The position numbers and the translations under genes are program-made. From NCBI RefSeq assembly GCF_026151205.1, contig NC_087076.1:7106902-7170901 (forward strand): 64,000 bases of DNA, read 5' to 3'. Of this stretch, positions 1 through 9,405 are shown in pieces. The notes below the pieces were generated by a model that had not been told where the DNA came from, did no database searches, and saw nothing but the letters and a program-made list of their open reading frames with translations. Origin of the DNA: Bolinopsis microptera. Lineage: Eukaryota; Ctenophora; Tentaculata; Lobata; Bolinopsidae. Position 1 is the first letter of the stretch; each line of letters starts with the position of its first letter.

Positions 1-723
1 CCGGCTAAAAAGACAAACAGCAAAGAAACTGAAAAACAAACGGATATCAAAGCCGTCAAGGCGAGGCCCCCAGCAAGGCACACTGTTTCTATCCCATCGC
101 CTGAGAGAGATAGTTCAACAGAGGATGAAACTTCGACTGAGTTAATTTCGACAAAAGAAATAGCTGCTAAGGAGAAACCGTCTACCACAGAGGCTTCTTC
201 TAAGAAAGCTTCCATTGATAAAAATGTGACTGCAAAGTCTATCACCAAGCAAGCATCATCTGAACAAGTCACCAGTGGCAAAGTTTCTAGTAAAGGTGCC
301 CCTTCCGAAAAAGTGGCGACTGAAAAAGCTTCTAAAGACGAGGCAACTGCTAAAGTAGTGTCTGCCGAGAAATCCGCGAGTAAAAAAGTATCAGCCGAAA
401 AAATCGTTAAAGAGAAAGCTTTATCTGAAAAAGAAACGAATCAGAAAGACACTACCGAGAAAATCTCTTCTCAGAAAACTGGGAAAAAATCAACCGTGGA
501 AGAACCTAGTAAAAAAGCTTCAGCTAAAAAGACTACGAAAGAGGAATCCTCAGTTGATAAACCGTCAACAGAAACCGCTCAGAAACCCCTATCCGAAAAA
601 AAACAATCTAGTAATTCAGATGAAATAGATGAAAAATCTGAAACAGATAGCGTTAAATCTATAATGAAAATTAGTCCAGGAACTGATAAATCGGTTTCTT
701 TCTCGAAAAAATCCAAACCATGA
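1..723 (+). CDS. C-terminal part of a Lys/Ser/Glu-rich low-complexity protein (5' partial)
   Basis: Frame 1 is open from the first base to a TGA at 721-723, giving 240 residues with no start inside the window, so this is the 3' part of a gene entering from the left. The protein is almost entirely Lys, Ser, Thr, Glu and Ala, with irregular repeats of the type EKxSxKK and SAEK and a short acidic stretch (SDEIDEKSETDS) before a basic tail. No globular domain, zinc finger or membrane segment is visible. Such composition suggests a disordered charged region, as in neurofilament-like, nucleolar or microtubule-associated proteins, but it does not identify a family. Function is unknown. The codon pattern is consistent with real coding sequence: the frame stays open for 720 bases in AT-rich DNA. 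Confidence 0.7.
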   Translation, partial: PAKKTNSKETEKQTDIKAVKARPPARHTVSIPSPERDSSTEDETSTELISTKEIAAKEKPSTTEASSKKASIDKNVTAKSITKQASSEQVTSGKVSSKGAPSEKVATEKASKDEATAKVVSAEKSASKKVSAEKIVKEKALSEKETNQKDTTEKISSQKTGKKSTVEEPSKKASAKKTTKEESSVDKPSTETAQKPLSEKKQSSNSDEIDEKSETDSVKSIMKISPGTDKSVSFSKKSKP

Positions 724-1992
724 TGATTCTTGGGATTAAGATTTTTACTTTTGTGACACTCAGTAAGTATGAATATGATCGAGTTTGATTACGATGTGTT
801 GTTAACAATTTATTCCAGTGATATTAATTCGATATTATTCGAAAAAAGGCGATACTTTTTATCGCTTTAAAAATATCATTTTGATGAAATTAATTCTACC
901 CAAGAGAAATTGTTTTCTTCATAGATTGTGTCTTACTTATTTTATTCGATTATTCAATTCTGAAGTCTAAACAACATTTATAATAAATGCGTCCTTCATT
1001 AAATTGCACACACTGTTGACGTTGTCCCTCTTTCAAAACTTTCATGTCTGTGGTTTTTATGGAAGTGTACCCAAACGCAACCCTAACCCTAAACAATCTT
1101 ATGAGCGTTCGACTAGCGTGTCACGTGAGCACAACATAACACTTCATCATATATTTACCCTATATATTACCCCTATATATCATGGGGGTGATTTGGAATG
1201 AGATTCCCTAAATATGTTGATCGTAGCTAGTAATAGTACCACTACCATGAAAACCCTAGTTTACAGAATTGTTTAAAGTTTGGCGACTTGGTGACTTCCC
1301 CTGTGCGGCATTCAGCTGTGACCATTCTTAATTCAATTCCCAGATACTAACAATCAACCGTCGTTTTTTGATAAAAATTATTGTGATTTGGTGCGAAAGA
1401 TAACTGAACATAATCATATTATAATATTTGCGAACTTCTATTTGTATTTGATCAGGAAATTAGTCCGGCTCCTTCTAAAGTAATTCCATCAATTTACCGA
1501 GCCCTAGGTCCACGAGAGTGCCACGAGAGTGCCACGAGAGTGCCGTCGGGATTCGGATGTATGACCTGTAGCAGTATTCTTGATAAAAATTGATTCATAC
1601 TGATACAAATTTATTTATACTGATAAAAATATATTTTGATAATAATATAATTTATTTTAAACGAATTATCTGAGATAATTGTCGGTTACGATTATTGGAG
1701 TGAATAGCATAATCGAAAACCAAAAACAAAAAAGAAACGGTATAGAGACTGGAGAGGTTCACCTGATCTCAATCCCCACTGGCCACTATCTGTAGCTTCT
1801 CAAATAACATATTAAGCGTCATATTAACATATTAACTTTAAGCTTCTCATAAACCATTTACATTTTCTGATATCTTACCAATTTCATTTCCTTGCTTGCT
1901 TTTTTGATAACCACTGCTGAACTATGGTCGCAGTCCCAAAACACCGTTACTGAGTGATACTTATTCCTCAACCACCTGTTAAGTGTAAATGA
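724..1992. other. Intergenic sequence
   Basis: No convincing gene. It is AT-rich and contains a short tandem repeat of three 11-bp units (ccacgagagtg) at 1510-1542. Short open frames here resemble no family I recognise. Confidence 0.5.
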
Positions 1993-2823
1993 GAGATCAC
2001 AGAGCTAAAAGACAAGACCTCCACCGAAAATGTTGTCAACATCGTGGCGGCTAAGCCTAAACCAAGCTTCCTTTTTGTGATTCTACTATTCGTCCTGATG
2101 TCTTTCAATATCGTGAGTCTCTGTTTGTGACATATTTTTATCAGCCAAATGTATGTCCAATGTATAAAATGCCGAGATATAGTGTTCGCATATGCCAGTG
2201 CTGCACGCCGCCGCCGCCGTTTTCAAACGGCGTACACGGCGTGAACCTATATGACATTATTTCACCAAAAACTGGGGACTCTGATATGATTAAAGATCTT
2301 AAATATAAAATTATGCTGCAATGGGACAGCAGACTGTTTAGTACTGGACTACATTATCTGGCAGCCTTTCTTGATCCGTTGTTAAAAAAATTGAGGTCGT
2401 TGGAGGACTATTTAAAGACACAGCCCGTTAATTTTACATTTTGTCCTAGCAATTTTCGACGATATACGGATAAATGTTTGGAAACTTCTTCCTCGAGCAA
2501 CAAATACATTTTAGTATATGGTATAAGCCATTTTCTTCTGTGAAAATGAACGCACAGATATGACGAGCCTCGTGTCAAAATTCAAAACTGTTAAAAATTG
2601 CTCTCCACATGGCATTATTCTAGAGGAAAATTTAATCTGCGAAATCACGTGACCTTACGCCGATTACGCCGCCGCCGACGATTTTAACCACGCCGCTGCC
2701 GTTTTGAAAATAAACGGCGGCTTGCAGCACTGCTTGGCTGGTTTGGCAGGGTTTTCTAGTCTTACTCTTAGGCTCCCTGTAACAAAAAGTGTTCCAACAC
2801 TCAGTACCCCAGAGGAGGTTTGA
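1993..2823 (+). pseudogene. Relic of a second SLC22-type transporter gene, interior lost
   Basis: Two pieces match exons of the intact transporter at 4780-9099. Positions 1993-2112 match its first exon: the shared pattern VVNxVAxKP is followed by a hydrophobic helix and SFN[IM], and a GT donor (gtgagt) follows. No in-frame ATG exists, and a TGA lies directly upstream. Positions 2737-2817 match the penultimate exon: the frame reads AGLAGFSSLTLRLPVTKSVP, then TxEEV-like residues, against GLAGLATFRLPDTKGIP in the intact gene, again followed by a GTTTG donor. About ten intervening exons are missing, and a hAT-like element (2196-2732) sits in the gap with its right end inside the second exon piece. 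This is a tandem-duplicate pseudogene. Confidence in the homology is high because both order and splice sites match. Confidence 0.75.
2196..2732. mobile_element. Degenerate non-autonomous hAT-like element
   Basis: The ends are inverted: the left end starts CAGTGCTGCA and the right end finishes TGCAGCACTG. Next to each end is a GC-rich palindromic stretch built of ccgccg and aaacggcg. Between them, around 2315-2420, the + strand reads LHYLAAFLDPLLKKLRSL, which matches the pattern before the hAT transposase dimerisation region (…LDPRFK…). CAGTG ends and this motif together indicate the hAT superfamily. The coding part is only a fragment, so the copy cannot be autonomous. The eight bases on each side (gcatatgc and cttggctg) do not match, so no target duplication remains; deletion of neighbouring DNA is a likely cause. 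Confidence 0.65.
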
Positions 2824-4779
2824 CATTTTGTTTTAATTTTTGGATATTTTTTTGCCGAACAACGTGTGTCATATATTTCAGAAACCAGAAACTGTTATCG
2901 AGAATAAAGCTGCCATTTAAATTTGCCAAGTGCTTTATGGGTGAAGTGTCTTAAAAGCTTAAAAGATTTGACTTTTTGTAACCAAGTTTTTTGTGGTTGA
3001 ATTGCTTGGTAGATCCATATAAGTCAAAATTGTTCAGACGCATTTTATGGTTTTATGAAACAATTGGTGAAATTAATACTTTAACGTTTTGCAAATTTCT
3101 ACATAAAGTTTATTTTTATGAACATTTATATTGTATGTTGTAAGTTAAAATGTTTGATCTTTTTGTTTGATGATAAATGAATTTAGTTGAGTCAAAATTA
3201 TAATCTTTTCGAATGAAGAAGCCAATTTTATGTGAAACACTATAATACGACTGAGAGTACCATAACTTTTTTTAAAATGCGATAAGGAATCTTGCTGCTG
3301 ATTTCGTCCTACTCCTTATAACGTCCTAACCCGGCCTACTTCAGTTTGAAAAATGGCTGTTGAGTCTTGACTTTTAATATCTGTTCAGTCTTAACGTATC
3401 GCCTGCCCCTTTTTGGGTGGTTGGCAGTAACCCGGCTAACCCCGACAATCTTGATATAAAATGTGACTGTAAATGCACAACGTTGCCTTGGAAATCTGGC
3501 AAACAGTCAATTTATAACGAAGTGAATTAGAGTACCTATACTCACAATCTGAAATACTATTTTGCCACCTGTTATGTAATGAAACATGTATGGGCATGGC
3601 TAAATGGATCTTTTTGTGATCATTTTTGTCCTTCTCCTAAAAATATCGTTCAATATTCTGGGGTTTATTGGGCAATAAGCTAAAATATGGGCTTGGCTTT
3701 TTATCTGGACGTATGTCGTATATGGCGAATAGAGTTAAAACTAATTAACACCAGAGTGTGCGATGCAGAAACCTTCTGATGAAATTAAACTGATACTGCG
3801 TGATGAATGGTCCTAATTGATCGGAATTGTGTAAATTAGAAGACAATGATTTATTTTCGAGAAAAACCCTTGATTTGAGGGTGACCTACACCAGCCTGGC
3901 TACCTTTCTTTGAGGGTTCCGCTTTATTTCAGCTTTAGTTCTGTTGAGTGTTGCCATTTCAGGCTTACGTAATTTTTAGGGTATTTTACCCATCTTTTAT
4001 CAATAAACTTCCAAACCCACAAAAAGCCGTCACTGAGTCACTCTCAGCTTTGATCTCAGTTTCTGTTCAACAGTGAATTAACTTTATTAATCTTCACAGC
4101 TGCTGGATGTATGATTTGGAGGTGACCTATACCAACCAGGGTGCCTTTCTTTTATCTCAATTACACAATCCTGAAAGGTTGTTATAATATTAATATCATA
4201 AGTAAGTTCCTACTTGTTCCGCATCAGTAACAGTAAACGAATTATGAAAGCCGTATTTCTATCTCAAACTCACTCTCCCTTGTTTAATTGTACCTTTATC
4301 ATACGAGCGTGCTAAATCACTTTACAATTGATCTTCGAAGGATCCCCGACAGTTGGTACCGACTTCAAGCGATGTATTTTCGAATGCTGATTCCGAATCA
4401 CCCCACATGGCATGAGTAAAATGCTCCCCTGGCGTGATATCGTCGAAAAACTGTCTCAATCACGTGATATGACCAATCCATATAAGGAGGAAAATTGTTA
4501 AACTTTCTTGTTAGTGTTAGGGTAAGGTGTTCAGATTTCCGTTGGTAGATTGCCGAGTTGACGGCCTTTATTATCCTTTTAAGATGCTAGCAGATGTTTT
4601 AATTTTTTAACTGTTTACGTAATTGTAATAGGATCCCGTTATTTCCGAGAACTCGCGAGATAATTTACCGCTTTTACCACGTTAATTACCACTTTATTTT
4701 TGTTCATGTTTTTTTGTTTTTTGTTTTAAAAATACTTCAAGCTTACTGATCAGTGATCACTACCCGAACAATTGAAAGT
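2824..4779. other. Intergenic sequence upstream of the SLC22 gene
   Basis: No gene recognised. It contains two similar stretches, near 3880-3915 and 4120-4155 (both around ggtgacctaYaccarcc…tacctttcttt), and the interspersed repeat at 4371-4470. The promoter of the transporter should lie in the last few hundred bases, but no clear TATA box can be assigned. Confidence 0.5.
4371..4470. repeat. Copy of an interspersed repeat shared with 20516-20620 and the foldback arms
   Basis: The order of blocks gtatttt…cgctgattccgaatc, acccCACAT, gtaaaatgct and TCACGTGA recurs at 20516-20620. A more diverged version lies in the foldback arms, for example 39929-40045. It is probably a fragment of the same ancestral element. 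Confidence 0.5.
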
Positions 4780-7700
4780 ATGGAGCTCGACGAAGAAATC
4801 AACAAAAACGACCATGAGATCTCGAAAACAGAAGATGCCATCTCAAAACAAAAAAGTTCCATCGAGGATGTTGTCAACCAAGTAGCAGTTAAACCAACAT
4901 TGCTGTACATCGCTTTGATGATGGGCTTGGGGTCCTTCAACATGGTAAGAAACATTCATTTTGTCTGTATCTTGCGAACTCTGATTAATGAAATTTATTC
5001 ACATAATCTTCATTATCACTATATTTAATACTGACTAATTCCAACTCAGACGTGTGCAGTTGTAGCTTATTTCCCAAATTTTGGAGGTTACGTGCCCTAC
5101 ACAGATTGGAGATGTATATCAACGAGTGAGAATTGCTATAAAAGAACTACCAAGTTCCTTGACCGAGGTGAGTCTAAATTTTAGTGATTGCCACTTCTTA
5201 TTCCCATTAAAGTAAAACAAAGCTCGCGATCGGTCTCTTGAATTTGCACCAAACTCACGATGATCAATGATTATTGACAGGCTGGGTGACAAGGCCTACA
5301 GATGAACTTGTTTTTATTGACAGTAGATGCGCTATCAAACTTAGACAGGATGACTTAACTGCGGACCTACTGACCTTGGAACTATGGGAGAACGCTACAA
5401 CCCATCTTGGGACCCTAGATTTTGATGCAAGTGGCCAAAAAATTGTGATAAGATCGATGAGATTTTGCAAGAATGAGGCAAGCTCTTGCACAAAAGAATT
5501 TCCCTATGATATGGAGACTGATAAGGAAGGCTTGAATTGCCAAATAACCTTTGCTGGATCGACTTGGTCGCAAAAAGAAACAACTCTTCTTTGCGAATCT
5601 ACCAGTAGCGAAGAGAAATTGAATTTGGCGGATGATGAAGGCGTGCTCACTGTGATTGATCGAGTTAAATACATCAAACTTAACAGAATTGGGAGCTACA
5701 ATCTCCACTGTCCAGGTGACCGGCTTTTATAAGTAACCGGTATTTTCAGGTTAGGTAACCAGTTTTTGGCGATGTTGATGAAACGATTATGAAACCTGAA
5801 TAATTATCGATGCGACTCTGGCCTTTTGTATGTGTGTTTAATCAACTGTATTGGTTTTAAGATTCAAAATTACTAACTGACAAAACCTCCGATTAGATAA
5901 AGAACAATTTAACAGAGATGACCTATGTGGATCGGGAGAAAGTAAATACGAGGGTCAGTTAAATGTCAGTGAGGACTTTAACTGGGACACAAAAGGACGG
6001 ACTTCATTTGCAATTGACTGGGATCTCTATTGTGATAGGGAGTACCTCGGATCTATCATTAAGTCTGTTTACTTCGGTGGAGCTTGGGTTGGGCTATCAG
6101 CAGGCGGGTGGGTTCGTAGTGCTCTAATATCGGCCTTTAAAGGAAATCAATTGGAAGGTTGACTTATAACTTCCTTCTAATTCCTTGTGTAGATCATAGT
6201 CTAGAGTTGATATTGTTATTTTATGTAACTATGTATGTTCTCCCATTTTCGTAAAATGTTAATTGTCGACAATATAGCATACATTTATATTTTTACTCTG
6301 AAATGATTTTAAAATTTTTTTCCAATATTCGGTAAGATCTTATCAGGTGGTTGTATGATGTGATAGGAAGGAAAAAAGGCGCTTTGGTCGGCTACGCTGT
6401 AGTGACAATAGCCTGTTTTGCCAACGCTGCTTCACCTTCAATAGAGTTTTTATTCGTGTGCAGATTTCTTCAAGGTAAATAGTTTCGTTAAGCTACTCAT
6501 GTATTTGAGTCGACTGCTTTTTATTTTGTCTGGGATTTATTGACTCACTTTTCCGTCAATGATCACATGACATTATCTTTGTATCTATTTACCTATTTTC
6601 AAATCTTTGCAGGTTTTGGAGTCTACCTAGGCTTCATGGGCATGTATGTGCTATTACTGGAGTATACGGCATCCGAGTACCGGGCAATTGTTAACACTGT
6701 CACTCTCGTATTTTGGGCAGTAGGGTATCTTGTTGTTACCATGACTGGGTATCTGATATACAGGTTTTAAAGAGAACTCTGTAGGTTATAATACTTGATA
6801 AATGTAACGGGTTTTTTTAAAAGGTTAAGATAAACTTTGAGGTCAGTGATTTTTTTCTGGAATAAAGTAACGGAACAGCAATAACAGAGATAATAATCAC
6901 AGTTGGCACTGGTTAGCAGCTACCCCTGGGTTTTTCTACTTGGCCTTCAATCTGATACCTCTTCTTTTGACACCAGAATCTCCTGGATTCCTTCTTACCA
7001 CTAAAAGTGGGTAATTACAAATGGATGGTCAATTTTTTGATCACGATATGTCTTCTGGATGTTGATAACATAAAATTATAAAAGTGATATACATCTCGCT
7101 CACATCTTAAAAAATTTATGTCCTGCGAGGGTATATAAATTACTTTGATAGTTAGGGATTTTTCACATGTTGGTGTAAAAATTACAGTAAGCTTTCCCAA
7201 ATTAGGATAAATTAATTCACGTGAAACTTTTTCTGCGAGTGATTCAATAAGAGCCCATATTTACCGAGAGATCCCCAGGAGATGTAGAAGGATCCAAGGC
7301 GAGTCTGAAATGGCTGGTAAAGCTGAACAATAGCAGTCTTGATGTAGATAGTTTGACTTTAGAGGACAGCGATGAGAAAACTGAGGAACCGTCATTTATC
7401 AGCACAATGAAAGATTTCTGGAGATACAAGTAAGATTTAATATCATCTATCAGCTTCGATCTCAATGGCAACTGTACAGCTTTAGTACATAGTTATTATA
7501 GTTAGGAATTCCATAATCAAAAGGGGGAGATGTTTTAACCCAGCAGTCTTTTGATAGACTTGCTGGAGCTCAAATCTTCAAATTATTCCTTGATATGTGC
7601 AAGCCAAATAATAATATGCCCAAATCTGGAAGGAAATGGATGCTAGAAATAACTTTTATTCAATTCACTGGGCGATAGTTCAACGGAGAATAAAATAAGA

Positions 7701-9099
7701 TTAACCATTATTAATCCTCTTTAGAGAGATGTTGGTGCAACTAATGGTACAGATGTGGTTGTGGATGGTGTCTGCTTTTATCTACTACGGATTCAGTTTT
7801 AGTTGGGCCTCTCTCGGTAGCAACATCTACATCAGCTATCTCTACGCAGCCATTGGAGAATTTATAGCGTACACTGTTTTAACGTTCCCGCTGGAGTATT
7901 GGGGGAGGAAACCTTCCCACATTATGATGTTCCTTGTTGGTAAGACACAAGCCATTGAAAATATCGAGTTGCTTTCATTTTGCCTATCATCTATTTTCAT
8001 CCACCAGGAACCTTAACAATGATAGATGACTAATCCTCAAATTCAGGCAGTGCTTCCTTCCTGTTTGCAATGATACCTAGCAAGATCAGTGGTTCCTTCA
8101 CGGTGGAGCAACTGAGCTGTCTCATTGGGAGCATGTTCGTCTCAGCAGTCTTTGGTTTTGTTTATCTTTACACTGCAGAACTAGCACCCATCTCTCACCG
8201 AGGAAGGATATGCAGCTATTGCTCGTGTGCTGCCCGTATTGGTATGTTTATTAAACATTTTAACATTGAAAATTTCATTGTCAACGATTTTCGAGGATAC
8301 TTCAAAACTCTTTTGAATAAAGTAGCAAATATTTCACATTTTCAGGTGCTTTCTGTGGACCATATGCGAACCTGATGTTCGCCTGGAGCAAGTAAGTTCA
8401 TTTAATACACATTTAAATCAGTGGAATTTTGAATGATTCATTCTCAGACAAAAAGCATTTTGCCACACGAATGGTTATTTAAGTTTTTTTCAGGCCAGGG
8501 ACATTCATAATTTTTGCGATCTTGTCTGGCTTAGCAGGGTTGGCCACTTTTAGGCTTCCAGATACAAAAGGAATTCCAACCCCCACCTCCGCAGAAGAGG
8601 TTTGTTCAAGAATCAAAATCCATTTGTTGTGATCATACTTTATAAACCTTTTTGATTATTATTAGTTATTTTTGGCGATAACAAAATAAATTATAAGTTT
8701 GGGAGAAAGGAAAAAGCTGCGGTAAATCGGGCGAGGTAAGAAGGGGTTTTACTGTATTGAAAAATCATGAAGGAAATTTTTTTACATAGTGATAATGCAT
8801 AGAATTATACTTTTATTATGATGACTAGTCGGTGAGACTGTCAACCAACACACAACAGCAATCCTGGAATATTACATTTATAATAATTGGATCACTCAAA
8901 AATTATAGTGACTTATCATAATTAGGGTATCTAATTGTTAAATATTAAATATACCAATTATATACAATTTGATACACCTATCAATCAATCAAAGGGGTCA
9001 TTTAGCATTCTATATTCTCAGGTTCAGTCAAGAAGATTACAGAACTTGAATAAAGCAGCCACGGACTCTGTCATCGACAACGAAGCATTTACAAAATAA
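4780..9099 (+). CDS. SLC22-family organic ion transporter (MFS), 13 exons
   Basis: Exons are 4780-4944, 5050-5167, 5281-5715, 5897-6107, 6347-6474, 6613-6763, 6903-7010, about 7271-7429, 7725-7939, 8047-8241, 8346-8391, 8494-8599 and 9022-9099. They sum to 2115 bases (704 residues plus stop) with matching phases and GT-AG borders; only the exon 8 acceptor is uncertain. TM1 lies near residues 45-70. A long extracellular loop follows, larger than usual for the family (members are typically around 550 residues). The MFS loop motif GGWLYDVIGRKK spans exons 4-5 near residues 309-320. Later come TPESPGFLL (family ESPRWL), a second GRK loop (YWGRKPSHIM), YTAELAPISHRG (family YxxELxPTxxR) and RLPDTKGIP (family LPETK). 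These are specific to SLC22 plasma-membrane carriers of organic cations or anions; the substrate cannot be read. No disruption was found. A relic paralogue lies at 1993-2823. Confidence 0.9.
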
Positions 9100-9405
9100 C
9101 ATTAAAAAACGTTTTTCGAATAATTTCTGACAGAATGTTTGTTGAGCTTCTATTCCTTCCTTTGTCAATCATGAACTTGGAGCTATAATTATGATCGCGT
9201 AAAGGTATTGCTTTAGAATAATAACATTCGATTTTTATATACAATTTAAACGAAATTTTAAAAAATCTGAAAAGACATGTTTCTGCTAGTACTAATACTA
9301 TGATAAACGTAAACGGCAGAGCACAACCCCGGGCCGATGACTGGAAAAAGGCCCCGAGTAGATGATGCCCTCGCCTTTTGTAGTGAGTCTTTACAGCGGT
9401 AGTTC

